DNA of 64,000 nucleotides from Nectonema munidae (GCA_030549495.1 JAUIRK010001059.1:992001-1056000); one strand, 5' to 3'. Positions 25,858-39,073 are shown, counted from the first letter of the stretch. Notes: generated by a model from the letters alone, not told the origin. A program made the numbers and translations.

Positions 25858-28800
25858 CAGTCGAACCTCAATATAACAAAATCCTACGGACCCCAATATT
25901 TTTTCGTTATATTGAGACTTCGTTATAGGAAATCTTTATATAACGAAATTACAAATGCTTTTATTATTTTTTCGTTAAAATGAGGTTACAATAATTTGAA
26001 AAAGTACATGCGGTAAAATCGTTTATTTGTATTATGAAAATGATGCTATGAAAGTTTATGTATGTGAATGAAAATAATGCGTTATTTTCTTCTGCTTATA
26101 TGCTTTAGAGTGCAGATTTTCTAGGAACTCGCAAATCGAAATACTACTCCTAACAATTTCTGAAGGTAAATCTTCTCTTCTCAACAAATATTGATAAAGT
26201 TTAGCTGTAATTGCTTTAGCTTCAGTTAAAGTGAGATTGCTTTTTTCAGCTTCTTCAGGATTAGTTGAGTCTTCATCTCCAGATTGCTCCTCCCCATAAA
26301 CATTGGATGACTGATCCAATTCCACTTTCCTTATAATATCATCATCACTTCTTTTTTGATGAGTTATAACATGTTCATCTATTGAAATGAACTCGTCAAT
26401 TTCTTTTCATTTAAACTATTCTCTAAATAAAGTGTACGCAATGTTTCTTCAGAGTATAGAACTTCAGAATCACATTCTGAATCAAAAACTTGATCGAGCG
26501 CAAATCCGCATTTCTTGAAGCAATTGGCAACAATTGATGAATCAACAGCGTTCCATGAAGAAACTGATAAATGCAGAGCTTGAAGAATGTTAAGTGAGAA
26601 GTTTCGCTTCTCCTCATTTGACAGAAAATATCTGACAAGGTTTGCTCTGTACTTGGCTTTGAAACATCTAATTATGCCTTGATCCAGAGGCTGAATCAAA
26701 GCGGTAGAATTGGCCGGTAAATATTCTATTCAAATATTGGAATAAAATGGTATATTTTTATGAGCTGTGCAGTTGTCCAATAATAAAACAATTTTTCTCT
26801 TCTTTAATTTCATTATATTGTTTAATTTACTTATCCAGTGACAAAAAATCGAGTTTGTCATCCACGACTTTGAGTTTTATTCATAATATATGAATAGTTT
26901 TCATAATAGTCGATTTGGTATAAAACAGATATTTTATTTTTTTGAAAATATTTTTGAAGACAGTATCTAGAAGTAAACCGCAAATCTGATTCAAGCTTCC
27001 AGATATTTTAAAACCATAAATGCCAAACCTGAGTCCAAAAATAAAAGCAGCATCTTCAATTTGGCATAAAAACAGATATTTTATTTAAATTTCAAAAATA
27101 TTTCTGTAGACAAAGACGTAAATCGAAAATTTGATTGACACTTTCAGACATTTAAAACCTCTAATTGCAAAAAATGATTTCAGAAATAAAAAATATCATG
27201 GTCGAATTGGTATAAAAACATATATTTCATGTAAAATTAGAGAGAATATTTGGGATATAGTTTTCAGACATAAACCGCAAATATTGGCACTAGCAGTAAA
27301 ACCTCTAAATGCGAAAACTGTGTTCAGAAATGAAACTAGCATGGTTGATTTGGTATAAAAACATATATTTAATTGTAAAATTTGAAAGAATGTTTTTGGA
27401 GACAATTTTTAGAAGTAAACCGCAAATTTGATTAACACTTATAGCTATTTTCAAATCCTAAATGTAAAAAATGAGTTTAGAAATGAAAACAGCATGATTG
27501 ATTTGGTATAAAAACATATATTTCAAGAAAATATTTTTGGCGACAATTTTCAGAAGTAACCGCAAATACTTATAGGTATTTTCAAATCCTAAATGTAAAA
27601 AATGAGTTCAGAAATGAAAACAGCATGATCGATTTGGTATAAAAACAAATATTTCATGTAAAATTGAGAGAATATTTTTGGAGATAGCTTTTAGAAGTAA
27701 ACCGCAAATTTTGACTGATATTTTAAAACCGGTAAATTTGAAAAATGAGTTCAGAAATGAAAACAGCATGGTTGATTTGGTATAAAAACATATATTTTAT
27801 TGTAAAATTTGAATGAATGTTTTTGGAGATAATTTTTAGAAGTAAACCGCAAATTTGATTAACACTTATAGGTATTTCCAGATCCTAAACGTAAAAAATT
27901 AGTCCAGAGCGTATTTAGTATAACACATATATTTTATGTAAAATGTGAAGGAATGTTTTTGGAGATAATTTTCAGAAGTAAACCGCAAATATGATTAATA
28001 CTTTTAGGTATTTTCAAATCCTAAATGTAAAAAATGAGTCCAGAAATGAAAACAGCATGACCGATTTAGTATAAAAACTTATATTTTATGTAAAATTTGA
28101 AGGTATATTTTTGACAATCAAAATTTTGATTGACATTTTCTAAAAAGTAGCCATGATTATTGTAAAAATTAAATATATAAAGTGTTATGCGTTCTAAAAC
28201 TGTATATAATTATAAATTTTCAGAGTATTATATAATATAGATCCTAAGTTATAAGGTTAAGTACAGATAATGTCAAAATTTTGCTGAAAAATTTTAATTT
28301 TTTATTTTGATCGACAGTTTTGGACATGAAGGGGTCATTCAACTACCATGAAAATGGTTTCAAAAGATGCAGCTAGCGATTTTAGGAAAAGTCACAAAAT
28401 TTGAAGGGATATGATTCAGCCAATTTTCTACAATTAATTTTTTAGTGAAGGGGGCGTTTTACGCCCCCAGCACTAATAGGGTTAAAATTTGCTAAATTGA
28501 ACTTTTCAGCAAAAAACCTTGCCTTTTCACAAATAAGAGGGCCAAAGGAATACCTTCTGCTCTAGCTTCCAAAAACCAATCATATGTTGCTTTATCAACA
28601 CTTTCAAATTGTGCTTTAGTTGTTCTTCTTTTTGAAGCATTGGTAGAAGAAAAATTGAAAATTTTGTCTTTGTTTTTAATAAAAGTGGATAAAGTTGAAC
28701 AACTGATGTTGTATTTTTTTTAGCAATTTCATTTTTTTGAAATTGTTTTTTCAAGTTCATTGAATACTTTTCTTTTCAGAAATGTTAAATTGCTTTCGTT

Positions 28801-29396
28801 TTTGTGGTGGTACTTTACTCATTAAAAATTAAGTTTGATGAAATTTTCTAGAGTGAGAGAAAAAATAAATTAACTTGCAATTTTCAATGTTGGAAGATAA
28901 AAGAAATACAGAATTTATAATAATGAAGTAAGTTGACAATGATTATGTAAAATTTAAATGACGAAGCAAAATTTCTAACAGATGGTGAAAAGAGAGTGGC
29001 AGAGCTTAGTTGAAAATGATTGAGATGATGAAGAGATGTGCGTGACAAACTAAACAGAGAAATCAAAGCTTTATGATAAAAATGATATAGACATTAGAGA
29101 ACGTGTTGAGAGATACTGAACAAAAAGAAAGAGAGGGAGAGAGACAGCTAAAAACATATTGAAAGATTTTCTAACATAATGGACAGAGATATGATGAATA
29201 AATCTAAGCACATGTATGTAATACCAACAAAAAGTTCGTGATTACATTTCGCTATATTGAGGATTTTGATATGTTGAAGTTCGTTATAATGAAGTGATTT
29301 TTCCTATAAGAGACATCAAGGTCAAGGGAACTAGTGAATGTTTCGTTATATCGAAAATTTCGTTATAACAAGGTTCGTTATATCGAGGTTCGACTG
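25858..29396 (-). mobile_element. pogo/Tigger element with both termini and TA target duplication
   Basis: The left end CAGTCGAACCTCAATATAAC and the right end (complement CAGTCGAACCTCGATATAAC) form an inverted repeat flanked by TA at 25856-25857 and 29397-29398. Further CGTTATAT-type words fill both subterminal zones. The transposase is on the minus strand. Its N-terminus lies at 28823-28527, with a helix-turn-helix-like FQKNEIAKK and WKLEQK region. Its C-terminus lies at 26699-26056, with MIQPLDQGIIRCFKAKYR, SVSSWNAVDSSIVANCFKK and a terminal acidic tail. The middle of the transposase, including the first catalytic Asp, is not recognisable. In its place lies AT-rich DNA with a ~145-bp tandem array. 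It is non-functional as a transposase source but could have moved in trans. Confidence 0.88.
26912..28135. repeat. ~145-bp tandem repeat array inside the Tigger element
   Basis: About eight and a half diverged copies. The anchor word TTTGGTATAAAAACATAT or a close variant occurs near 26912, 27059, 27204, 27347, 27500, 27631, 27773, 27912 and 28062, at spacings of 131-153 bases. Each unit also carries AAGTAAACCGCAAAT and AATGAGTTCAGAAATGAAAA. No reading frame runs through it. Confidence 0.85.
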
Positions 29397-30810
29397 TACT
29401 ATGCTATGGAGTTATATTTTACAACATATTCGGAAAGCAAGGTGGTGTCAAAAGATAAGTGGAAGAAATAGAAATATGTGTGTGAAAAAAGAATTATATG
29501 CTGAGGGTAGAGAGGTGAAGAAAATATATCAGCATAATGCTACGTGTTTTAATAAATTTTACATCCACAGATATGAAGAGCAATGGTAGTGTACGCCTCA
29601 AAACTTTTATCAACATTCTCACCGTTCTTTACTTTAGAATGTCATTTCTCTGTAAGCCATCTTATTTGCAAAAGTACAGTACTTTCAAAATAAATCTGTT
29701 CAAAGGAAAAATAGTTCCCCCATGATAATGAGAAGAATAAAAGATGGCGAAACGTGTCTTATTATATCAAAAAAGAATAGGTCTTGATAATTCACCAATG
29801 TAAAATGTTTATAAATTTTGCAAGAGATTCTATAAATATCATTTGGAAGGCATGCTAGCCATTTCGTTTTCATCAAGGTCATTGCAAACAGACGAAATTA
29901 ATGAAGGGCGCAAGGTTCTTGGGAAGTTGTTGGTTGTACTTTTAACTCTGCTAAAATTTTGCGAACTTTCGTTTTAGAGGAACATGAGCTATGTTCATGT
30001 TCACCAATATGCTTGATTATGGTATAATCTTCATCTTGCGTCATCCACAAATATGATAAAACACATATAATCAAAAATCACTGATTGGATGAAACGCTTT
30101 TTATTTAGGGCACTAAGAAGATTGGAAATTTTTGATTTTTTTTCAAACAGAAAAATGGGAATTGTGAGTGAATGTCAAAGATGTGAAAAAATGAGAAACG
30201 CTAGAGATCACGAAAAATAGGGCTCATAAACAAAAAAAAAGATTGCGACTGATTGCGTAAAAAAATCACAACTTTTATTGATTTCATTTTAGCGATTTAT
30301 GTTCATAAATTAGAATAAAGTTAGTTGTAGTGAAGTTTCATTTCATATTGCAGAATATAATTAAGACAAAACTACTAAGAATTTTTATGCCAAAAGTTCA
30401 GATAATAAAGTTACTAAACTCTGAAATTTTCCAGTTAGTTTAGTAACTTTGTTTTCTGAACTTTAAGTATAAAAAAGCTTAGTAGTTTTCACAAATCTAA
30501 TAAAATTTTTTTTAGATATAATGAAGAGTAACATAATACATATTGTGAAAGAAAAAGTTTTAATAGCAGACATCTTGGCGCTATTATATATCGATGGAAG
30601 TAATCAAATATGAATCAACCATACACAAAAATATCTTCGTTTGATTGTTTACAAATAAAATTTGATATATCACGCATGAACTCAAAGCATCGCATACTGC
30701 AAACTGAAAGTTTGAAACATTGCCCTTATTACATCTTGCCACTTTATAGTTGCACATTATTGATCATTTTCTAATGTCAATAATTCTAATGTTTCATGCG
30801 TTGAATTATT
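29397..30810. other. AT-rich intergenic DNA
   Basis: Short frames only, without recognisable similarity. The hairpin at 30368-30488 is the only structured part. Confidence 0.5.
30368..30488. repeat. Hairpin-forming inverted repeat (~52-base arms)
   Basis: Left arm 30368-30420 (AAACTACTAAG ... AGTTACTAAACT) and right arm 30437-30488 (AGTTTAGTAACT ... CTTAGTAGTTT) pair over about 52 bases with several mismatches around a 16-base loop. It is non-coding. It may be a miniature foldback element; no clear target duplication was seen. Confidence 0.7.
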
Positions 30811-32275
30811 TTGCATCTTTTTTTTCATTATTGTTTTCCCACTTTGTATCAAGCTTTGATCTACACTTTGGACCTTTGCGTCAAGTCTGCTTCTTTTTTC
30901 AACTTTGTGAAACTTTTTAGCTGTATGTCTCTAATCGATGAAATTAGAAATTTACTGCAAGAAAGCACTTCTATTCAAGAGAATGTTGATTCTTCAGATA
31001 GTTCTGAATCTGAAGTTCAAGAAAATTCTGATCATCTTTGTGATAGTGAAGAAGTGAATTTCGATGATTCTGATGATAATGCTATTGAATGCACTTGCCA
31101 AGCGTTTGACAATCTTGGGTGAAAAAAACACCAATGACTAAAAATTCTCGAATCAGAAAACATAATATTATAACTCACCTCCCTGGACTCAAAGGCAAAA
31201 GTAAGAAGAAAAATGTAACTATTTTAGAGTCATTTGAACATTTTTTTAATGATGTAATGATAAGTTCAATTGTGAAAAACACTAATGTTTTCATAAAATC
31301 TGTGCAAATGAATTACAAAGATCCCAGCCATTCAAGGGAAATTGATGTTTTAAAAATTAACGCTTTTTTGGGTGTATTATTTATAATGGGAGCGCTTCAT
31401 TCAAATAATTTAAATGTTATGATATTTGGAATGACATCGGTTTTGGGTGCGACTTTATAAGAAGCGTAATGTCTTCCCAGAGATTTTTATTTATATGTCG
31501 ATGTTTAAGATTTGATGATAAAAGTACTTGAACAAGTTGGCGAGAAAGCGATAAATTGACAGCAATTAGAGATTTCTTTGATGCTTATGTAGAGAATTGT
31601 AAGTCATTATATAGTCCACAGAATGTATTTTGGATCTTCAAAACCAAAGAACTATGGAATCAGAGTTTATTACGAGATCCTTTTACACTTTAAATTTAGA
31701 AATTTATGTAGAAAAGCAAAGAGGCAAGATGTTTCTTAGTAATTCTCCTAGAGAGGTGGTGATACGCTTGATCAAACCAATATCAGGAATTGGTCGAAAC
31801 ATCACCACTGACAACTGGTACAGAGGCATTAACCTGATTTGAAAAAGACTTACAGGCTAACGCTTGTAGGAACAATTAGGAAGAACAGAAAAGGAATTCC
31901 TAAACACTTTACAAATGACATTAAAGATATATATTCGAGTAAGTTTCTTTTTACTAAAGATTTGACCTTGGTTTCTTGGATCCCTAAAAGAAATAAGGTT
32001 TTAACGCTCCATTCTAGCATGCATCACGAAGCAATAGAAAAGCAAAAAGCAGAGATTATTAATTTTTATAACGAAATACGATTTAGTAGATCAGCTTTCT
32101 TCTAAATATAATGTGGCGAGACGAAGCAGAAGATGGCCAATGTGTATATTTTATGGGTTATGCAATAATGGCTCATATAGTTTACAAGTTGAGTGCATTA
32201 CGTGTAAAAGTCATATCTGTATAAATCATCAAAAAGTATTCTGTGAAAATTGTGTAAATACATATACTTAAATTT
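30811..32275 (+). mobile_element. piggyBac-type transposon remnant 1
   Basis: A Ser/Asp/Glu-rich N-terminus at 30901-31122 (SDSSESEVQENSDHLCDSEE) is typical of piggyBac transposases. 31119-31460 holds the start of the DDE domain (FEHFFNDVMISSIVKNTN, LGVLFIMGA). 31760-31842 holds ISGIGRNITTDNWYRGINL, the catalytic TTDNW block. 32030-32270 ends in a cysteine-rich finger (CINHQKVFCENC). It is interrupted several times. The TTAA-flanked termini were not identified. Confidence 0.82.
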
Positions 32276-32289
32276 TTTGACAAATAAAT

Positions 32290-34138
32290 TTTTAAAAGTT
32301 TTATTTTTTAGATGGCGTTAAGATATTTTATTTCTTTTCAGGAAAGTACGTTATAAAATTTCTAAATATCTTTTAAATTTTAAACACTTTTTTAAGACTT
32401 GTACTTATCCATTTTTTCATAAGTTTTTTTGATAATTGTTTAAATAAATATTTGAATACTATATATTATAAATATATTTTGAAATACTGCAGCTTGATCA
32501 ATTGTTGTGGAAGAGGAGAGAGATGGTAATGGCAAAGAGTGGTTGAGATACGTGAGCCAGTGAGTGGTGTTTTTTTATGATGTTATATCTTTTGATAGTT
32601 GTAGCGTTCATGTGAAGCTGAAAGGTTATGAAGGAGTTATCTGATGGTGATGGGATGTTAGAGTATTTAAAATGGTAATTGTGAGCTCGATATGAGATGT
32701 GCATTATTCATTGTTGCAAGAGCGTTAGTATGTACAGTTTTGGAGTTTTCAGCCAGATATAGCTTATTAGAGCATAAGAAATTGACCACTTTTTCTTCTC
32801 GTAGATTTTCTTTGTGGTCCAAGATCTGTGATCAAGCGTTGCAGTCAGTTGAGATAATTGAATGATATGTGGATATAGCAAGAGTTAGTGATTGGGAGAA
32901 ATCATAAGGAATGGGTGTAAGGGAGGAGAATAAAAGGTTGCTAAAAGAAGGGTATGAGGTTTGATTTGTACAAGAACAAAGTTCTATCTTTATATTATAA
33001 AAATTTTTTTTATAATATTAAATTCTAAAAAATTATAAGAAAAGATTATCGATAGATAGATAGATCGGTGGACTTTATTAAGTTGCATGCAGAGAATAAA
33101 AGAATAAATGTGATATAGTAAGTAATTGGGCAAATTAAATGTTTGTTGATAGATATAACATCAAATAAGTTTGAAATTAGAATGTTATATAGGTTTGTCG
33201 AAGCGGCACTAGAGTTTCGTATAGCTTAGTATACTATAGTATTCGCATAGCTTAGATGTATTTTGTAGAATATTTTTGAATAGGCAATCTGATGTAGAGT
33301 GGCCATGATTAGCGCGGTGAGTGCATTGTATGATACGGCTTTGCATTTATTCGTTGAGTCGCCGTGTTTTAGACAGTTCTGGCATTTAAATTTAGTAAAC
33401 TAGCACTTATTTTACTAAGTTAGAGTGAGAATGTGGTGCGATTATAAGTTTAAGACATTTATGCGGGTATTTAAAATGTTGAGGTTACTGTGCTCAAGGA
33501 TAGCAATATATGGAAAGGAGCCCATATTTCCAGCTTGACGTACCGTATGGTGCCCATATTTTTTATGTTGATGTTTTGCTCAAAAATGTTTGTAGAGAGC
33601 GAAGAAAGTGGTGTGCTTATGCGTATGCTTTTGAGTATGTATTTAGGTTTTAGAATGGATAAATCCTCGGAGTTAATTCCGTTATTATAAGGCGTTTGAT
33701 GAAATATTTTTACTCTTCCGGTTTGAAAATTGAAGGTAAATGTTACCGTTATTTAAGGATTTTTTGTTAGAGGTGGTAAGTGTATTTTTAATAGTTTCTA
33801 TGTTTTTGAGTAAACTAACTGCACTCTTAGACATTCAACCTGTTAAAACATGTGTTCCTCAAGCATCCACTATTGTACCAATTCTTTTTAACATTGCCAT
33901 TTCATATCATAGGACTTTTTTCCTATATCTTCTTTGCTGATAACATTTGCGCCTATTTTCCTCCATCTAAAAGGTAAGATAATGTCATTTAAAAAATATA
34001 TTTACGAATAATTAAACTTTTTAATTTTGTGGTCTTTAGCATTTTTGTAAAAACAAATAAAAACTAGTTTCGATTTTACTAATATTTTAATTAAGTATTA
34101 ATGCCGGAGCAAATATATTATAAAAATAATAAATTTTT
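32290..34138. other. Intergenic DNA without a supported gene
   Basis: No convincing frame apart from the weak LINE-like segment at 33740-33970. A short GATA run lies at 33055-33066. Confidence 0.45.
33740..33970 (+). mobile_element. Weak LINE reverse transcriptase remnant
   Basis: The frame around 33810-33940 reads CVPQASTIVPILFNIAIS, recalling the GVPQGSxLGPLLFN block of Jockey-type reverse transcriptases. It is followed after a frame change by a degraded ADN box and YFPPSK. Nothing more of the element is recognisable. Confidence 0.35.
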
Positions 34139-34332
34139 AACCCTAACCATATTGAGCCTCATTAGGGTTAGTCTGAACTTCTCAGATTAACAGTTGAAGT
34201 TCAGGGGTTCGATCCCCAAGCCTCCGACTCTTATAAACAAAGTCACAAAAACCGTGATTAACCATTTCAAGCATAATATGAGCATAGCATGGCGGCTAAA
34301 TGTGCCGAGATATCCAACCAACCCTAACCATA
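34139..34332 (+). repeat. tRNA-derived SINE copy 2 with 13-bp target duplications
   Basis: The body 34152-34319 lies between exact 13-bp copies AACCCTAACCATA (34139-34151 and 34320-34332). It has the B box GGTTCGATCC near 34206 and the same linker as copy 1. The LINE-like 3' end (CAAGCATAATATGAGCATA ... GAGATATCCAACC) is also shared with copy 1. It differs from copy 1 at scattered positions. Confidence 0.88.
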
Positions 34333-34859
34333 AGTTAAAAAATTTCTTAGCCTCCTATATTTTTTAATTTTTTAAAGAATATTATTCTATTCTTTGATAA
34401 ATTGAGGACTGTGTTATTTCTCAATTAAAAAACCTAATCTTGAAATTTCGCTTAGCATGTTTGTGTATATACACTCAAATTGAGGAGTTACATTTTGAAA
34501 AAGCGGCACAATAATATTTTTCCTTTAAATTTCATATTTGTATTTTACTAATCTCAAGTTTATATTTATTTCTATTTACTCTAATTATTTTAGTGGATTC
34601 CTTCAATAAGTAACACACTTTTTTGTTAGGAGAATGAATAAACTGCAGGGATCTTTATAATTCTGTTTCGTAAGTGAAAACCACTCAGTTTCTGCATCTA
34701 AAGGTTAAAATAACTTGTTATTCAATTTTTCATAGAATAATTTCCTATCAGACTTTTGGATCCGTATATCTATTGATAATAAATTGGTAGATGATCTGAA
34801 AAATGAGGCATACGATTATAGTCTACGTAAATAGTTACTATCTAAATGATCTATTAGAG

Positions 34860-35960
34860 CAGTGGTTCTCACCTTTTTCCAGTGGCGACCCCATTTAAGC
34901 CTCACCAGACTTTCTGCGACTCCACCCAAAGATCAAAGCTATATTCATTGATTGGTAAAGATGAAAAGGTCACTTCACATATATATGTCGAAGGAAAAGG
35001 TATGAGAATTTTCGTCATACCTTCAGCCAAATTTGGATATCGAAGTAATTTTTTGATCCAAAATTGATTCACTGAAGTCAGATATGATAAGATCAATGAA
35101 TTTCTATTGTTATCTTTCAGGAACATCTTTAATTTTTGTAACAAATGGTTTTCTATGTAAGCTATGGGATAATTGTGGCTTTTCTGGAAAATATCGACTA
35201 AACTCCTCTAGTCCCCAATTGTTGGATAAGAAAACTTTGAAAACTGATGTTTAATCGAACATTAGTCACATTTTCTTCAATAAATGTATTTATTATGGAA
35301 AACATGTAAAAATTTCTCTTTTTTATCCTATACAGTCAAGGATCCATCTTCATTTGGAAGGCATTTAGTTTTTCTGCAAAATCAAGTATGTTGAAATTTT
35401 CTCCCTGAAGTGAAAGATTAATGGAATTCAGAATTGTTAAGAAATCTACCAAGTATGCAGCTTTTGCCAAATTATTCAAGTTACCAAGGAAATTTAAAAG
35501 TTCTGTTTTTCCTTGCTGAGATAGGAATTCTCTCACCTCAGCATTTAACTTAAAAAATCTCTGAAATACTTTTCCTTTTGAGAGCCACGTTAACTCAGTG
35601 TGCAATAGAAGAACTTCATGCTTGGAATCCATTTTTTGCCTAAGTTTAGCGAACAAGCGATTGTTCAATGCATTTGACTCTATGAACTTAACTGCTTTAA
35701 CAACTGATTGCAAACCAGTTTTCAAATCTTTTGGCAATGATTTTGAAGCTAATACTTGACGATGTATAATGCAATGAACTCCAAGAACTTGTGGAAAAAC
35801 ATTATTTACCATGTGTTAAAACCCAGATCTACAGCCTAGCATAGACGGTGCACCATCAGTACATATGTCACCAACATTTCTCCACTTAAGTCCATGTTCT
35901 TTAAGAAATTAATTTATCGATGAAAATTTCGAGCTCATTGAATTTGTAATGTAGAGATTG
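34860..35960 (-). mobile_element. ZBED5-like hAT transposon fragment
   Basis: Minus-strand coding, reading from 35935 down. GDICTDGAPSMLGCRSGF (about 35880-35825) leads into 35812-35336 with LGVHCIIHRQVLASKSLP, ESNALNNRLFAKLRQKM, LLHTELTWLSKGKVFQRFF and INLSLQG. A hAT C-terminal block RYPNLAEGMTKILIPFPSTY lies at 35144-34902. This order matches ZBED5/FAM200-type hAT proteins. The element's 3' terminus is CAGTGGTTCTCACCTTTTT at 34860. The N-terminal BED finger and the other end are missing. One 158-codon frame remains open, suggesting moderate age. Confidence 0.85.
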
Positions 35961-38401
35961 GACCTTCAAATATAGAATTTTATTTTCATATAATCCTATT
36001 ATTACTTTTTTCTAAGTAAATATTATAGAAGCTTTTTAATTTATTAGAGGCAAAAAAAATATTGTTATAAGAGATAATGTTTTTAACTTCGTTAATCATA
36101 GGTTTGTGTTAATCTTTTAACTAATTGCGGCCCTTTGTTTGTACAAAAGGACAAGAGAGACACATGGCTGAATGATTCATTCTCTCTTTATGATTTTTTG
36201 AATAGGTAAAACATTTATGTTCGAAAGGAAAATTATTTATAGGGCAAGTGTTAGTTCATGAGGAGAACAGCAAAAATTGCAAACTACTGTTTTATAATAA
36301 TTTGAAGAAGTATGAACAAAAATCAGATATTTTCACATTGAATATGTGAGTAAAAGGGCCTTGATTTCATGACTTCTAACATGAAGTAAAAATTAAAATC
36401 ATTCGAAAAAACTTCACGAGATACTTTTAAAACAAAAATTTTTTTCACTATGTATGTATTTAGAGAAGAGAAAGCTTAAAGTATTAACATTATCAACCAT
36501 TTTCTTTATGTTATAATTTTTGTCTAGTATAAATTGTTTTGCTGTGGCATTATGTATCTCATTTAGAATAACAAAAGAAATCTTTGTAAGTAAGATCATC
36601 ATTTTTTAATCTTGATGTCGTCATTTCCTCACAGTAAATTTTCGGCCTTTTTTATGCTCTCTTTATCAGGAAAACGTAATCTTAGATTATTATTTGTGTT
36701 GGCTTGTTTGAAACAATATTAAAATCATTCAAAATTGATATTGTTTTATATTCAATTTCTGTAATGTTCAGATTATTTGAGCTAAAATAAATGATATTAT
36801 TTTTATTGAAGGATCTTTTTCAGTTGCTTCGGAATAAGTGGGGATCAAATTAAATTGTTTAGGAGTTACTTTAATAGGGTTATCAAAGTTTATTTTCTTT
36901 ACCTTGTTGAATTAACTGAATTTTCAAACGCGATTTAAGTCCTTGAGCATTATGTTTATCTAATATTTTAAGAACGAAGTGATTAAAATTCTATCAATTG
37001 TAACAAAGCCACTTAAAGCAAGAATCATATTTTATTTGACGATTGGCTCACTTAAGAAAATATTCACATTTCCAATATTCAATAGCTTCTGTTTGATTCA
37101 TTTTTAAATTTTCAGCTATTTGAAATTTAAATTTAGAACTTTCTTTCTTGTTATTTTAGAACAAAAAAAGAAAAGTTTTATTCAAGTTTGTTGTTTCTTC
37201 TAGGATGGAGCTTTCTCGTCATACCTTCTATATATCAAATTTTAAACCGTACTCTGATTTCCATAGTTAAAATTGAAGAAATAGAAATCAAATAAACTAG
37301 AAAGAATTCTATGAAAATAGCGCCTATGATTTGTTTGACTTCTTGGCGCAGTATATTAAACACAACGATTAAAAAGTTAGCTAAAATGGTGCTTATGAAA
37401 AAAGCACCGTAGAGAGAATAAAGTGAACGCTATGAGAGTAAAGAAACCACAATACACATTATCGATAAGATGTTATCATGAAACATTCAAGTTGTTATTG
37501 CAGAAATGTAGGTGTGGAAGCTTAAAAAACTGAATATTTTTATTATTAGTTGTTTGCGATTCTAGTAAAAGTATTTTGAATTGCATGATTTTTGAACAAA
37601 ATGTTGACCTTGATTTTAGTTTATTGAATTCAAATTGATTTGTAAATACTTTAAAATAGATTGTTTAATTATGAGGACTGATTGATGTATATTTTTTTGC
37701 AAACATAGATTAAAATAGGATAAAGAGATCTTTTCTCTAAACATTGACAATGGAGGTAGAAAAATTTAATTTTCTAGGAATAATTTTTGATAAATTTTTG
37801 TTTAATGTATATGAATAATCAATTAATAATTTCATGAGATAGAATCTGCAAAATGTTAATATTTAATTTTACTAAATGAAACAAGTACAATGTTATAAAA
37901 AGAATAGAAATAACATTTATGCCTTTTAAAGTTCAAATTGGTACAAAGAAAGTTCAAATTGGCATTAAGCAAATTCAAATTGGCACTAAGCAACCAATAA
38001 TATTAAAAGATTTTGTTTGTTAATATCAAAAATATTTTAAAATTTTTAATAAAAAAATCATTATAAATAAATGAGTTCAAAGATACATCTTTAATCTTTT
38101 TTTGAAATTTTATATATTAGGGTCAGTTCTAATTACAAGGAGAATATTATTTTAAATTTTAATTGTAGAATTATAAAAGACTTTTCTATCAGCAACTAAC
38201 GTAGTTTGTATCTCTATTAAAACGATGGGAACAACACTTTACATAACATTTAAGTAAGCTTGTTTTAGGAATATAATAAAACAATCTATTTAATCTAGAT
38301 ATTTAAAAAAAATATATATTTTCTTATTCTTTTTTTGTTTTCTTTCCATTTACCTACAAAATTAATGGCGTCTTTTGTAATCTATTTTTATAATTCTTAA
38401 T
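35961..38401. other. AT-rich intergenic DNA; short triplicated motif
   Basis: No supported gene in 2.4 kb on either strand; some broken minus-strand frames near 36600-37150 were not recognisable. A 22-base unit containing TTCAAATTGG is present three times at 37931-37994. Confidence 0.45.
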
Positions 38402-39073
38402 ATGTCTGAAATTTCATTAGATAATCTTGAAAAAGAGATAAAGATTATACTTAAAGATGGGGATCTATCAAACCTTTCTCCAAAAAAAGTTAGGATAAAG
38501 TTACAAGAAATTTTTTCGACCGATTTAACATTTAGAAAAAATGAGATAGATCAAATACTAATAATTTGTTTAGATAATATTGAAGAAATTAAACGAAATA
38601 ATACATCTGTTAGTGTAGACGATCTTGATATTTCTTCCAACTGTAATGAAGAAGATTTAAATACCAAAGTTAAAAAAAATACTACCAGAAAAAGAAAATT
38701 TAATAAAACTTACGATAATGATGAAGATATTGCAAGAAAAATTCACGCTGAAGAAGTAGGTCTTAGAGCAAGAACTAGAATACGGAGGAATACTGTTTCT
38801 GAAAACAAGAAACCCAGAAAAACAGCATATAGCAAAGCCTGTCAACTTTCTCCAGAATTAACTGAAATAATGGGTACCGATAAAATGGCAAGAAAAGATG
38901 TTGTTAAAAGAATGTGGGAAATCATAAAAGAAAGAAACCTTCAAGATCCTAAAAACAAAAGGTTTACTCATATTGATGATGAATTATTTAAAGTTTTTAA
39001 AAAGCGCAAAATTAGAGCTTTCGGTATGCTGAAATATCTCACTTCTCATATTAAAGATATAAAAAATAAGTAG
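38402..39073 (+). CDS. DEK_C + SWIB domain protein (UAF30/Spp27-like)
   Basis: Intact single-exon frame of 223 residues. Residues ~5-60 form a DEK C-terminal-type helical domain (LSPKKVRIKLQEIF). Residues ~90-140 are strongly basic (TRKRKF, RKTAYSK), likely a nuclear signal. Residues ~147-221 form a SWIB/MDM2 domain with CQLSPELTEIMGTDKMARKD, FTHIDDELFKVF and FGMLKYLTSHI. Proteins of this build resemble yeast UAF30 and fission yeast Spp27, chromatin-associated factors for RNA polymerase I transcription; SWIB domains also occur in SWI/SNF subunits. The exact role here is inferred. The start is the first ATG, preceded by stop-rich AT DNA. AATAAA at 39148-39153 lies 75 bases past the stop. Confidence 0.88.
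   Translation: MSEISLDNLEKEIKIILKDGDLSNLSPKKVRIKLQEIFSTDLTFRKNEIDQILIICLDNIEEIKRNNTSVSVDDLDISSNCNEEDLNTKVKKNTTRKRKFNKTYDNDEDIARKIHAEEVGLRARTRIRRNTVSENKKPRKTAYSKACQLSPELTEIMGTDKMARKDVVKRMWEIIKERNLQDPKNKRFTHIDDELFKVFKKRKIRAFGMLKYLTSHIKDIKNK

Noticed and set aside
26912-28135. CRISPR-like repeat array
   Set aside because: Units are ~145 bp, diverged and contiguous without spacers, inside a eukaryotic transposon.
36041-36050. TATTAGAG as the second 8-bp target duplication of the hAT element at 34860
   Set aside because: The word is present, but the adjacent sequence lacks the expected inverted terminus, so a chance match in AT-rich DNA is more likely.
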